Below, piece after piece: positions 1 through 7,470 of a stretch of 36,585 nt of DNA. The DNA lies in the NCBI RefSeq assembly GCF_021245985.1, contig NZ_JAJQXA010000028.1, positions 1 to 36,585 of the forward strand, given 5' to 3'. Every line of letters begins with the position of its first letter. The first letter of the stretch is position 1. This DNA comes from Flavobacterium soyae. Its GTDB lineage: Bacteria > Bacteroidota > Bacteroidia > Flavobacteriales > Flavobacteriaceae. Under the pieces are notes generated by a model that was not told the origin of the DNA, searched no databases, and saw only the letters and a program-made list of their open reading frames with translations. The translations under genes and the position numbers were made by a program.

Positions 1-190
1 TTTAGCGAGTTTTTTTAATCTTTTTTGCAATTATTTCTTAACTCTCTGATAACACAAGTTTTACAATGCAAAGTTTTTTAAAATATTGTCAGGTTTTTCT
101 GCAGTCCTTTGCTTTTTCCTTATTTTATACCCTTTCACCAATACCGTTTTTGAAGAGTTTTTATGTTTTGAGCCTTTTTTGACTGGTTTT

Positions 191-268
191 GCCGCAAAGG
201 CACTAAGTCACAAAGATTGCTTTTTCTTTCGTTTTATTAATCTTGCAGAGACGCAGAGGCGCAAAGTT
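191..268. repeat. Pair of degenerate 8-9 nt tandem repeats (GCAAAGnCn units)
   Basis: Two clusters, 191-216 and 245-268, each contain about three imperfect copies of a unit like GCAAAGGCA or GCAGAGACG in direct orientation. From memory, similar 'CGCAAAGACGCAAAG' strings are common between genes in Bacteroidota. They do not form a coding frame. Confidence 0.6.
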
Positions 269-303
269 TCTATTTTTGGGATGTTTTTCTTTTGAAAACT
301 CAT

Positions 304-385
304 GCCCTAGCCCCGATAGAAGTGGAAATCCTTTTATTTTGGGGTTCAAAATAAAAGATTGGAGCGGATAGCGGGATTAAGCTCC
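304..385 (+). ncRNA. Structured RNA candidate, Flavo-1-like
   Basis: A long A/T-rich helix (328-341 pairing with 346-359 around a GGGGTT-type loop, one bulged C) is followed by a hairpin in which GGAGC (361-365) pairs with GCTCC (381-385). The loop of that hairpin contains CGGG, which can pair with CCCG near 311-314, suggesting a pseudoknot. The conserved-looking GCCCTAGCCCCGATAGAAG start and GGAGCGGATAGCGGGATTA end match my memory of a recurrent flavobacterial intergenic element, possibly the Rfam Flavo-1 motif. The family name is unverified and the strand is inferred from the way the motif reads. Confidence 0.5.
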
Positions 386-407
386 TTATTAATCTTCAAA
401 CTTAAAA

Positions 408-432
408 GACTTCGACTTCGCTCAGCCGGACA
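408..432. repeat. CTTCGACTTCGCTCAGCC-type intergenic repeat
   Basis: The string GACTTCGACTTCGCTCAGCC followed by GGACAATC resembles, from memory, a short repeat that turns up between genes in many Bacteroidota genomes. It lies directly downstream of the structured-RNA candidate and codes for nothing obvious. Confidence 0.45.
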
Positions 433-535
433 ATCAGCATTCAAAACCTAACAATAGTTTCATTCAAGCCATATAGTCTTTTTACTCTTATATATATTAT
501 AGTAGAGTTTTCTACTTATATATGTATACAAATAA

Positions 536-563
536 ACCCCGCAGGTTTTAAAACCCTGTCGGA
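536..563. repeat. Palindromic repeat CAGGTTTTAAAACCcTG
   Basis: A near-perfect palindrome centred on GGTTTTAAAACC, flanked by CCCCG and CGG, that can fold into a short hairpin. It is another distinct member of the palindromic intergenic repeats seen through this window. Confidence 0.55.
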
Positions 564-640
564 TTATAGAAATAATAGCTACTCTTAGTATTAGTATACC
601 TAGCTTCTTACATAATAAAGTAATCTTCTACATATATATA

Positions 641-671
641 TTGTATGTATTTTTGTAATCACTTATATTTG
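641..671 (+). promoter_or_regulatory. thrS promoter (TTG-N20-TATATTTG)
   Basis: TATATTTG at 664-671 is an exact match to the Bacteroidota -7 consensus TAnnTTTG, with a TTG at 641-643 at a 20-nt spacing. It lies 20 nt before the thrS ATG, implying a short leader and probable transcription of the whole thrS-infC-rpmI-rplT operon from here. Confidence 0.7.
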
Positions 672-691
672 CATTCACAAAATTATAAACA

Positions 692-2638
692 ATGATCAAG
701 ATTACTTTACCCGATGGGTCAATTAGAGAGTTCGCTCAAGGCGTAACTCCAATGGAGGTCGCTAAAAACATTAGCGAAGGTTTTGCAAGAAATGTGATTT
801 CTGCATCTTTTAATGGTACAACTATTGAAACCGAGACTCCGCTAACGACCGATGGTAATCTTATATTATATACTTGGAATGATGCTGAAGGTAAAAAAGC
901 TTTCTGGCATTCGACTTCGCACGTAATGGCACAAGCTCTTGAGGAATTGTACCCTGGAATTAAATTAACTCTTGGGCCTGCAATTGCTAATGGATTTTAC
1001 TATGATGTGGATTTTGAAGACCAAAAGATCTCTGAAGCTGATTTTAAAAAGATCGAAGATCGTGTTCTTGAGATTTCAAGAGGTAAACACGAATTTAAAA
1101 TGCGTCCGGTTAGTAAGGCTGATGCATTAGAAATGTATAAAGACAATGTTTACAAGACTGAATTGATTTCTAATCTTGAAGACGGTACTATTACTTTTTG
1201 CGACCACTCTACTTTTACTGATTTATGTCGTGGTGGACATATTCCGAATACTGGAATCATCAAGGCTATGAAAATTATGAGCGTTGCTGGTGCTTATTGG
1301 AGAGGAGATGAAAAAAACAAGCAGCTGACTCGTGTTTACGGAACTTCTTTCCCTAAGCAAAAAGATTTAACTGAATATCTTGAACTTCTTGAAGAAGCTA
1401 AGCGTCGTGACCACCGTAAATTAGGAAAGGAACTAGAATTGTTTGCTTTCTCTCAGAAAGTAGGCCAGGGTTTACCTTTATGGTTACCTAAAGGTGCTGC
1501 ACTTAGAGAACGTTTAGAGCAATTTTTAAAGAGAGCTCAAAAGAAAGCAGGTTACGAGCAAGTTGTGAGTCCGCATATTGGACAAAAAGAACTTTATGTA
1601 ACTTCTGGTCATTATGCTAAATATGGTGCTGATAGTTTTCAGCCGATACATACTCCTGCAGAAGGTGAAGAGTTTTTATTGAAACCTATGAACTGTCCTC
1701 ACCACTGTGAGATTTACAATGTAAGACCTTGGTCGTATAAAGATTTACCTAAGCGTTATGCTGAATTTGGCACTGTATATAGATATGAGCAGTCTGGGGA
1801 ATTACATGGTTTAACTCGTGTTAGAGGTTTTACTCAGGATGATGCGCACATTTTCTGTACTCCTGAACAATTGGATGAAGAGTTCAAAAAAGTAATTGAC
1901 TTAGTATTATATGTATTTGGTTCGTTAGGTTTTGAAAACTTTACTGCTCAAATTTCATTGAGAGATCAAGAGGATAGAGAGAAATATATTGGCACAGATG
2001 AAAACTGGGAGAAAGCTGAAAACGCAATTATCAATGCTGCAGCTGACAAAGGTTTGAATACTGTAGTAGAATATGGTGAAGCTGCATTTTACGGACCTAA
2101 GCTTGACTTTATGGTTAAGGATGCTTTGGGAAGACAATGGCAGTTAGGAACAATTCAGGTTGATTATAACCTTCCTGAGCGTTTTGATTTAACATACAAA
2201 GGTGCTGATAATGAATTACATCGCCCTGTTATGATTCACAGAGCTCCTTTTGGATCTATGGAACGTTTTATAGCAATTTTACTAGAGCATACAGCAGGAA
2301 ATTTCCCACTTTGGTTAATGCCTGAGCAGGCTATTATATTGTCTTTGAGCGAGAAATACGAAAATTATGCTAAAAAAGTTTTAGATTTGCTAGAAAATCA
2401 CGAAATTCGCGCCCTAATTGACAACCGAAATGAAACTATCGGTAAGAAAATTAGAGATGCAGAAATGCAAAAAATTCCATTTATGCTTATCGTTGGTGAG
2501 GAGGAAGAGAAAAACGGCACTATTTCTATTCGCCGCCACGGCCAAGAAGGAAAAGGTAATATCACAGTTTCTATTGAAGAATTTGCTTCGATTGTAGACG
2601 AAGAAATAAAAAAGACATTAAAAGTATTTACAGTTTAA
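692..2638 (+). CDS. thrS: Threonyl-tRNA synthetase
   Basis: This cytoplasmic class II aminoacyl-tRNA synthetase charges tRNA-Thr with threonine. At 648 residues it has the full bacterial layout: an N-terminal TGS domain (about 1-60), the editing/second additional domain (about 65-230, with HSTSHVMAQAL), the catalytic core, and a C-terminal anticodon-binding domain from about 540. The three expected zinc ligands are visible in MNCPHHC, DDAHIFC and VMIHRAPFGS. It is the first gene of the conserved thrS-infC-rpmI-rplT cluster; infC begins only 17 nt after its stop. The ATG sits 20 nt after a good TAnnTTTG box and begins the canonical MIKITLPDGS TGS sequence, so the start is secure. Confidence 0.98.
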   Translation: MIKITLPDGSIREFAQGVTPMEVAKNISEGFARNVISASFNGTTIETETPLTTDGNLILYTWNDAEGKKAFWHSTSHVMAQALEELYPGIKLTLGPAIANGFYYDVDFEDQKISEADFKKIEDRVLEISRGKHEFKMRPVSKADALEMYKDNVYKTELISNLEDGTITFCDHSTFTDLCRGGHIPNTGIIKAMKIMSVAGAYWRGDEKNKQLTRVYGTSFPKQKDLTEYLELLEEAKRRDHRKLGKELELFAFSQKVGQGLPLWLPKGAALRERLEQFLKRAQKKAGYEQVVSPHIGQKELYVTSGHYAKYGADSFQPIHTPAEGEEFLLKPMNCPHHCEIYNVRPWSYKDLPKRYAEFGTVYRYEQSGELHGLTRVRGFTQDDAHIFCTPEQLDEEFKKVIDLVLYVFGSLGFENFTAQISLRDQEDREKYIGTDENWEKAENAIINAAADKGLNTVVEYGEAAFYGPKLDFMVKDALGRQWQLGTIQVDYNLPERFDLTYKGADNELHRPVMIHRAPFGSMERFIAILLEHTAGNFPLWLMPEQAIILSLSEKYENYAKKVLDLLENHEIRALIDNRNETIGKKIRDAEMQKIPFMLIVGEEEEKNGTISIRRHGQEGKGNITVSIEEFASIVDEEIKKTLKVFTV

Positions 2639-2655
2639 CTTAAATTTAGAAAGTC

Positions 2656-3213
2656 ATAGCAATAAAAAGTAACAGAGGTTTTCAACCTCGAGTAGAAAAA
2701 AAAGATGCACACAGAATAAATAACAATATTCGTGGTGTACAGGAAGTAAGGTTAGTAGGCGAGAACATCGAACCAGGTGTATTTAAGCTTGCAGAAGCTT
2801 TACGTCTAGCAGATCAGTTTGAATTAGACTTGGTTGAAATTTCGCCAAATGCTGAGCCGCCGGTTTGTAAAATCATGGATTACAAGAAATTTGTTTACGA
2901 ACAAAAGAAACGTGATAAGGCATTAAAAGCTAAATCATCGCAGGTTGTAGTAAAAGAGATTCGTTTTGGTCCTCAAACAGATGAGCATGATTATGAATTT
3001 AAAAGAAAAAATGCTGAGAAGTTCTTAAAAGAGGGAGCAAAATTAAAAGCATTTGTTTTCTTTAAAGGACGTTCGATCATCTATAAAGATCAAGGACAGA
3101 TTTTACTTTTACGTTTGGCAACAGATTTAGAAGAGCATGGTAAAGTTGAAGCTATGCCGGTTCTTGAAGGAAAGAGAATGATTATGTTCATTGCTCCGAA
3201 GAAAAAGAAATAA
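2656..3213 (+). CDS. infC: Translation initiation factor IF-3, ATA start
   Basis: IF-3 binds the 30S subunit, blocks premature 50S joining and proofreads start-codon choice. The frame encodes 185 residues: an N-terminal domain (RINNNIRGVQEVRLVGENIEP), a linker (ISPNAEPPVCKIMDYKKF) and a C-terminal domain (VVKEIRFGPQTDEHDY). The start is unusual. An in-frame TAG lies at 2647-2649, and there is no ATG, GTG or TTG until TTG at 2830, which falls inside the conserved N-domain and would remove 58 residues. The best start is ATA at 2656, giving an N-terminus like M-AIKSNRGFQPRVEKK. A second ATA at 2662 is possible. Rare non-AUG starts in infC are known from other bacteria (AUU in E. coli), where IF-3 represses its own translation by discriminating against such starts. 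The same logic is inferred here. Confidence 0.93.
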   Translation: MAIKSNRGFQPRVEKKDAHRINNNIRGVQEVRLVGENIEPGVFKLAEALRLADQFELDLVEISPNAEPPVCKIMDYKKFVYEQKKRDKALKAKSSQVVVKEIRFGPQTDEHDYEFKRKNAEKFLKEGAKLKAFVFFKGRSIIYKDQGQILLLRLATDLEEHGKVEAMPVLEGKRMIMFIAPKKKK

Positions 3214-3291
3214 GTCTTAAAGCCGAAAGTCTTAAAGCCGAAAGTCAAAAAACAGACTTTTAAACTTTAGACTTTTAAACTTTCAGACTAA
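3212..3291. repeat. Palindromic AAGTCTTAAAG/CTTTAGACTT cassette between infC and rpmI
   Basis: Direct copies of AAAGTCTTAAAGCCG are followed, after an A-rich spacer, by inverted copies (GACTTTTAAACTTTAGACTT). The whole spacer can fold into a long imperfect hairpin. It begins at the infC stop codon and lies inside the operon, so it could shape the mRNA between cistrons. A related cassette lies between rpmI and rplT. Confidence 0.75.
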
Positions 3292-3330
3292 GATATAAGT
3301 AAGTAAGAATAAATTAAAACACTAGGAAAA

Positions 3331-3528
3331 ATGCCTAAAATGAAAACTAAATCTAGCGCTAAGAAACGTTTTAAAGTTACTGGTTCTGGAAAGATTAAAA
3401 GAAAGCATGCTTTTAAAAGTCACATCTTGACTAAAAAATCTAAAAAGCGTAAATTAGCTTTGACACACTCAGCGCTAGTTCACAAAACAGATGAGAAAAG
3501 CATCAAACAACAATTAAGAATTATCTAA
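3331..3528 (+). CDS. rpmI: 50S ribosomal protein L35
   Basis: This small, very basic large-subunit protein has 65 residues, the usual size. The sequence MPKMKTKSSAKKRFKVTGSGKIKRKHAFKSH has the hallmark MPKMKTKSSAKKRF start of L35. It lies third in the thrS-infC-rpmI-rplT operon, with a palindromic repeat cassette on each side. The ATG is unambiguous. In other bacteria L20 can repress L35 synthesis; any such control here would have to work across these hairpins, which is inference. Confidence 0.97.
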   Translation: MPKMKTKSSAKKRFKVTGSGKIKRKHAFKSHILTKKSKKRKLALTHSALVHKTDEKSIKQQLRII

Positions 3529-3529
3529 T

Positions 3530-3610
3530 AAGTCTAAAGTTAGAAAGTCTTAAAGTCAAAAGCAATTTTCTTTCGACATTTGACTTTCGATATTTGACTA
3601 AGATTTCTTT
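3530..3610. repeat. Palindromic AAGTCTAAAG/GACTTTCG cassette between rpmI and rplT
   Basis: This is the same style of element as at 3212-3291 but not identical: AAGTCTAAAGTTAGAAAGTC, then inverted CTTTCGACATTTGACTTTCG and GACTAAGAT. It can form a long hairpin directly after the rpmI stop. Two diverged copies flanking one 198-nt gene suggest either duplication or repeated insertion at gene boundaries. Confidence 0.7.
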
Positions 3611-3644
3611 AGGTTAAAAAATTATTTATATAACCTTGGAGTAT

Positions 3645-3679
3645 GGCTTTCAAGTTCCTTTGATTCAATTCAGGACGCC
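3645..3679 (+). promoter_or_regulatory. Possible rplT leader hairpin
   Basis: In the 92 nt between the repeat cassette and the rplT ATG, GGC (3645-3647) can pair with GCC (3677-3679), and GTTCCT (3654-3659) with AGGAC (3672-3676, one bulge). This stretch is richer in G+C than the surrounding spacer. It could be an autoregulatory r-protein leader for L20, but no known leader consensus was recognised. Confidence 0.3.
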
Positions 3680-3702
3680 TGCTACAAAAACACATTAAAA
3701 TT

Positions 3703-4047
3703 ATGCCAAGATCGGTAAATTCAGTTGCTAAAAGAGCAAGAAGAAAAAAAATAATGAAGCAAGCCAAAGGTTTCTTTGGTAGACGTAAAAACGTTTGGAC
3801 AGTTGCTAAGAACGCGGTAGAGAAAGCGATGAGCTACGCTTACCGTGACAGAAAACAGAATAAAAGAAATTTCCGTTCATTATGGATTCAACGTATTAAC
3901 GCTGGAGCTAGATTAGAAGGAATGTCTTATTCTCAATTCATGGGAAAAGTTAAAGCTAACGGAATCGAATTGAACCGTAAAGTTCTTGCAGATTTAGCTA
4001 TGAACCACCCAGAAGCTTTCAAAGCAATACTTAATAAAGTAAAATAA
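3703..4047 (+). CDS. rplT: 50S ribosomal protein L20
   Basis: L20 is a 23S rRNA-binding assembly protein of the large subunit. The 114-residue length and the sequence MPRSVNSVAKRARRKKIMKQAKGFFGRRKNVW, followed by AYRDRKQNKRNFRSLWIQRINAGAR, are diagnostic. It is the last gene of the translation operon, followed 40 nt later by a clear terminator. The 174-nt gap from rpmI is long for this operon and holds a repeat cassette and a possible leader hairpin. Confidence 0.98.
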   Translation: MPRSVNSVAKRARRKKIMKQAKGFFGRRKNVWTVAKNAVEKAMSYAYRDRKQNKRNFRSLWIQRINAGARLEGMSYSQFMGKVKANGIELNRKVLADLAMNHPEAFKAILNKVK

Positions 4048-4087
4048 ACGTTTTATAAACTCAATTTAGATTACTTACTTATCATAA

Positions 4088-4122
4088 AGAAACCATTCGT
4101 TAATTCGGATGGTTTTTTGTTT
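4088..4122 (+). terminator. Terminator of the thrS-rplT operon
   Basis: AAACCAT-TCG, a TTAATT loop and CGg-ATGGTTT form a hairpin followed by a T-rich run, 40 nt past the rplT stop. Confidence 0.85.
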
Positions 4123-4169
4123 TTACAACAATCTGCTTTATCTTTAAAATTCTTTTAATCAATCATAAA

Positions 4170-4742
4170 ATGCTTACGCCTCTTCTTGACCACATAGAGA
4201 AATTCATAAAACTGGAGCTTTCAGAAATTGATATATTAGAAACATGTCTCAATATTTCTAAAGTAAAAAAGAAGGAGCATTTATTACAGGAAGGCCAAGT
4301 CTGCAATAGATTATATTTTATAGTAAAAGGCTGTGCCAGACAATACATCATCAATTCAAAAGGTACAGAACAAACTTTACAGTTCGCTATTGAAAATTGG
4401 TGGATTACAGACTACTTAAGTTATCACAATAACACTCCTTCAAGCTTCTACATTCAGACAGTTGAAAACTGTGAAGTGATAGCTGTTGAAAAAGGCACTT
4501 TAGAGTCTCTATTAATTGAAATTCCAAAACTGGAAAGATACTTTCGAATCGTTTCTCAAAAATCATTTGGTGCTGCTCAAATGAGAATTAAATTTTTATT
4601 TACAATGTCAGCAGAAGAGAGATACCATCATTTTAATAATTTAAACCCGGACTTTGTACAGCGTGTTCCTCAGTACATGCTTGCCTCCTATTTAGATTTT
4701 TCTGCTGAATTTATGAGTAAGATCAGGGCTGGAAAAGTATGA
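4170..4742 (+). CDS. Crp/Fnr-family transcriptional regulator
   Basis: A 190-residue one-component regulator. Residues about 25-115 form a cyclic-nucleotide-binding-type beta barrel (KKEHLLQEGQVCNRLYFIVKGCAR). A long linker helix follows, then a winged HTH at about 155-190 ending PQYMLASYLDFSAEFMSKIRAGK, the recognition-helix pattern common in Bacteroidota Crp/Fnr proteins. The cyclic-nucleotide phosphate-binding RxS signature is not obvious, so the ligand may be something else or absent. It lies 79 nt upstream of an AhpD-like gene on the same strand, which suggests that gene, or oxidative or electrophile stress genes generally, as a target. Confidence 0.85.
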   Translation: MLTPLLDHIEKFIKLELSEIDILETCLNISKVKKKEHLLQEGQVCNRLYFIVKGCARQYIINSKGTEQTLQFAIENWWITDYLSYHNNTPSSFYIQTVENCEVIAVEKGTLESLLIEIPKLERYFRIVSQKSFGAAQMRIKFLFTMSAEERYHHFNNLNPDFVQRVPQYMLASYLDFSAEFMSKIRAGKV

Positions 4743-4821
4743 TTTGAATTTCTTGAAGTAGTTCAAGTTTTTTAAGTTATACATAACTGACCTTTGTATC
4801 AAACTTTTAAAACATATAAAA

Positions 4822-5256
4822 ATGAAATCAAGAATTCTTATTCCAGAAGCTGCCCCACAAGCTTATCAAGCATTGATGAGCTTAGAAAAATACATTTCTA
4901 CTACTTCTCTAACTCCAACTCATAAAGAACTAATTAAAATACGTGCTTCTCAAATTAATGGCTGTGCCTATTGTATTAATATGCACACTGCTGATGCGAG
5001 AAAGCATGGCATTTCTGAGCAAAGAATATACTTAACAAGTGCATGGCGCGAAGCTGATGTTTATACTGAGGAAGAAAAAGCTATTTTAGCTTTAACAGAG
5101 CAAGTAACTTTAATTAACAACCATGTTACTGACGAAGTTTATCAAAATGCTGCAAACTTATTTGATGAAAAATATTTAGCAGAAATTATTCTTGCCATTA
5201 TTACAATTAACTCTTGGAACAGACTAGCTATTACAACTGGATTGAGAGCAGTATAA
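4822..5256 (+). CDS. AhpD-like carboxymuconolactone decarboxylase-family protein
   Basis: A 144-residue all-helical protein with the AhpD core signature CAYCINMHTADARKHG: the CxxC pair plus His forms a peroxidatic/thiol-disulfide centre in AhpD-type alkylhydroperoxidases. The downstream EEEKAILALTEQVTLI segment also fits the family. The likely role is cytoplasmic peroxide or thiol chemistry; the precise substrate cannot be told. It follows the Crp/Fnr gene on the same strand, with GACCTTTG at 4789-4796 as a near-match to the -7 box, so it may have its own promoter. The ATG gives MKSRILIPEAAPQAYQAL, typical for the family. Confidence 0.9.
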   Translation: MKSRILIPEAAPQAYQALMSLEKYISTTSLTPTHKELIKIRASQINGCAYCINMHTADARKHGISEQRIYLTSAWREADVYTEEEKAILALTEQVTLINNHVTDEVYQNAANLFDEKYLAEIILAIITINSWNRLAITTGLRAV

Positions 5257-5692
5257 TTCTTTTATAAGGATAAATTTTACAACATTTATAAAATCTATAA
5301 ACCCTCCTGCCAGAGGGTTTCTTTGTATTTACCTGTAAATGAGACTTGGATAAATAGAAATTCAATCATTTTACTAAAACAGGTATTTATACTCTTTCAT
5401 AGGAATTTAGGTTTTCTATTTTTGGTTTATGATTTCAAAATACACTACGATAACTTCATCTTTTACAGCAGTTTCTTTTGTCTTTTTTGTATCTCTAAAG
5501 GAGTATTATAAGCATTCAAAATTTAAAAAAACATAACTAAAAAATATAGTGATTATAAATCTTCATCAGATTTTTTTATATGATTTTTTATAAGTCATGA
5601 TAAAATACGGAAAACCACATTAAGATCATAAACAAGAGAATTAATTTTGAAAAAAAACAATAGGCTTCAATTTATTATAAAATAAGATTTGT
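5257..5692. other. Intergenic region with terminator, no convincing gene
   Basis: Apart from the terminator at 5299-5325, I see little. Two weak open frames occur: a Phe-rich one at 5323-5511 with a non-ATG start, and a 35-codon ATG frame at 5429-5536 (MISKYTTITSSFTAVSFVFF). The second has one hydrophobic stretch but no supporting signals. Confidence 0.55.
5299..5325 (+). terminator. Terminator after the AhpD-like gene
   Basis: AAACCCTC-ctgcca-GAGGGTTT forms a perfect 8-bp stem followed by a T-rich tail. Confidence 0.8.
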
Positions 5693-6361
5693 ATGTTCAA
5701 AAAGGTTTTAATTGCAGAGGACATCGACAGTATTAGTGTAACGGTTATAAAAGTTCTTGAAGAATTAGAAATTCCGGTAATTCATCATGTAAAATATTAT
5801 GATGACGGCTTGTTAAAAATCAAAAAAAGCCTTCTTGACAACGACCCGTATGATTTGCTAATTACCGATTTATCCTTTAAAACAGATCATCGCAACACCA
5901 ATATTTTGAATGGCGAAGAGCTTATTAACTCTGTGAATAAGGTATATCCTCAACTAAAGAAAATTGTATTTTCGACAGAAGATAAATCTTACAGAATAAA
6001 AAAACTTTTTAGTGAATTAAAAATCAATGCTTATGTTTCTAAAGGACGAAACAGCATTGAGGAGTTAAAAACTGCCATACAAAAGACTTTTAAAGATGAA
6101 GAGAAAATACTTTCATCAGATTTAAGCTTTAGTTTTAATGACAAATCTTTAATTGAAATAGAATCTTATGATATTTCTATTTTGACTCTTATGGCAAGAG
6201 GCTATATTTTAGGGAGCATTTCAAATGAATTTAAAGCAAAATCGATAACACCGAACGGAACCAGCAGCATTGAGAAACGAATTAATAAATTAAAAGTATA
6301 TTTTAAAGCTAATAACAATGTGCATTTAATTGCTATAGCCAAAGATTATGGCTTAATTTAA
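5693..6361 (+). CDS. Orphan response regulator with divergent C-terminal HTH
   Basis: A 222-residue protein. Residues 1-120 look like a receiver domain: acidic pair E9/D10 (VLIAED), a likely phospho-acceptor D59 in LLITDLSF, and a Lys in VSKGR. The remainder (about 145-222) resembles a LuxR/NarL-type output by position, but the motif is divergent (SILTLMARGYILGSISNEF followed by SSIEKRINKLKVYF). No histidine kinase lies next to it. A small membrane-protein gene starts 15 nt after its stop and is probably co-transcribed. It presumably controls transcription in response to an unlinked kinase. Confidence 0.8.
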   Translation: MFKKVLIAEDIDSISVTVIKVLEELEIPVIHHVKYYDDGLLKIKKSLLDNDPYDLLITDLSFKTDHRNTNILNGEELINSVNKVYPQLKKIVFSTEDKSYRIKKLFSELKINAYVSKGRNSIEELKTAIQKTFKDEEKILSSDLSFSFNDKSLIEIESYDISILTLMARGYILGSISNEFKAKSITPNGTSSIEKRINKLKVYFKANNNVHLIAIAKDYGLI

Positions 6362-6376
6362 ATTCTATTAAACTTT

Positions 6377-6607
6377 ATGAAAACTAAATATAAATTTGAT
6401 CTGATATCAAAGATCAACACAGCCAGCAACAAAATTATCATAAAAACGGTACTGCTTTGCCTTTTCTTGTCTATATGTTTTGCTTATGTTTCTGAAAAAA
6501 CCGGCTGGTTAGAAGTAGACTGGAAGATTATTTTTATACCTGCATTACTCGTTTTACAAATAATAATTATTGGAAAAGCTTTACAAAACAGGTACAAAAA
6601 GCTTTAA
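6377..6607 (+). CDS. Small two-TM membrane protein
   Basis: A 76-residue protein with two clear hydrophobic segments, about 23-39 (TVLLCLFLSICFAYV) and 50-67 (IIFIPALLVLQIIIIG), and Lys-rich ends. The 15-nt gap from the response regulator suggests a shared operon. No family was recognised. It might anchor or modulate the regulator's signalling partner, but that is inference from position only. Confidence 0.65.
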   Translation: MKTKYKFDLISKINTASNKIIIKTVLLCLFLSICFAYVSEKTGWLEVDWKIIFIPALLVLQIIIIGKALQNRYKKL

Positions 6608-6612
6608 ACATT

Positions 6613-6644
6613 TTGATTATAAAATATCTAAATGCTTATATTTG
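6613..6644 (+). promoter_or_regulatory. Promoter of the EEP-family gene
   Basis: TTG at 6613-6615 and TATATTTG at 6637-6644, 21 nt apart, match the Bacteroidota consensus. The ATG follows 16 nt later. Confidence 0.65.
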
Positions 6645-6660
6645 ATTTTTTTTAAGCCTC

Positions 6661-7467
6661 ATGAAAATCATTATAAATTACGTTCTCTTATTATTCATTT
6701 CTTTCCAATCTTTTTCGCAGACTAAGATTATTTCCTGGAATCTGGAAAACTTCGGAAAATCGAAATCACAGCCTGCTTTAAATTTTATAGCTAATACTGT
6801 ACGGGATTATGACATTGTTGCAGTTCAGGAAGTTGTTGCCGGATATGGCGGTTCGCAGACTGTTGCAAAACTTGCAGCATTGCTAAATGAAAAAGGGGCA
6901 AAATGGGATTATACTATTAGTGATCCTACAAGCGGGAACAGTTATAAAAAAGAACGTTATGCTTTTCTTTGGAAAACAAATAAAGCCAAGTTAAAAGGAG
7001 AGCCATGGCTTGAAAAAAAGTATCATTTAGAAATTGACCGTGAGCCCTATTTTGCAACTTTCGAAATAAACAAAAAAACACTTACACTAGTCAATTTTCA
7101 TGCGATCACAAAAAGCAAACAGCCGGAAACTGAAATTAAATATTTTAAGTTTCTGCCTCAGCAATACCCCAATCTCAATTTAGTATTTACCGGAGATTTT
7201 AACTGCCCTCAATCGCATACAGTTTTTAATCCATTAAAAAAAATGGGATATGCTTCGATGCTGCAAAAGCAAAAAACTACTTTAAAGCAAAAATGTCAAA
7301 GTGACAATTGTCTTGCATCTGAATTTGATAATATATTTTACAATCCAAATAAATTAAAATACGTCAATTCAGGAGTTATTTTATTCTATGAAAAATTTGA
7401 TTCGTTAAAAGAAGCACGTAAAATATCTGACCATATTCCGATTTGGTTTCAATTCTCTTTAAATTAA
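6661..7467 (+). CDS. Secreted endonuclease/exonuclease/phosphatase-family protein
   Basis: A 268-residue protein with an N-terminal signal peptide (about 1-20, ending SFQSFSQ). The rest is an EEP fold: ISWNLENFG (metal-site Asn), VAVQEV (catalytic Glu), a His in NFHAIT, GDFNCP (Asp/Asn pair) and the terminal SDHIPIWFQF. The set is complete, so it should be an active Mg-dependent phosphodiesterase acting outside the cytoplasm. A periplasmic or secreted DNase I-like nuclease is likely, but phosphatase substrates are possible. It has its own promoter and converges with the next gene, with three bases between the two stop codons. Confidence 0.9.
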   Translation: MKIIINYVLLLFISFQSFSQTKIISWNLENFGKSKSQPALNFIANTVRDYDIVAVQEVVAGYGGSQTVAKLAALLNEKGAKWDYTISDPTSGNSYKKERYAFLWKTNKAKLKGEPWLEKKYHLEIDREPYFATFEINKKTLTLVNFHAITKSKQPETEIKYFKFLPQQYPNLNLVFTGDFNCPQSHTVFNPLKKMGYASMLQKQKTTLKQKCQSDNCLASEFDNIFYNPNKLKYVNSGVILFYEKFDSLKEARKISDHIPIWFQFSLN

Positions 7468-7470
7468 AAA

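Larger units (their letters stand above)
1..691. other. Gene-free repeat-rich region upstream of thrS
   Basis: I see no credible gene here. The open frame at 86-295 is rich in Phe and runs through repeat sequence. The region collects several short repeat types (listed separately), a structured-RNA candidate at 304-385, and an AT-rich tract of TATATA runs at 488-655 that leads into the thrS promoter. Nothing suggests a decayed protein gene. Confidence 0.7.

Noticed and set aside
86..295. Open frame of 69 codons upstream of thrS
   Set aside because: Phe-rich, low-complexity translation that runs across the GCAAAG repeats; no promoter and no family resemblance.
3212..3610. CRISPR-like array around rpmI
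   Set aside because: The repeats are short, degenerate, palindromic and lack unique spacers of uniform length; there are no cas genes in the window.
5323..5511. Open frame of 62 codons after the AhpD-like gene
   Set aside because: Starts with a non-ATG codon inside the terminator's downstream arm and is dominated by Phe, Leu and Ile; looks like AT-rich noise.
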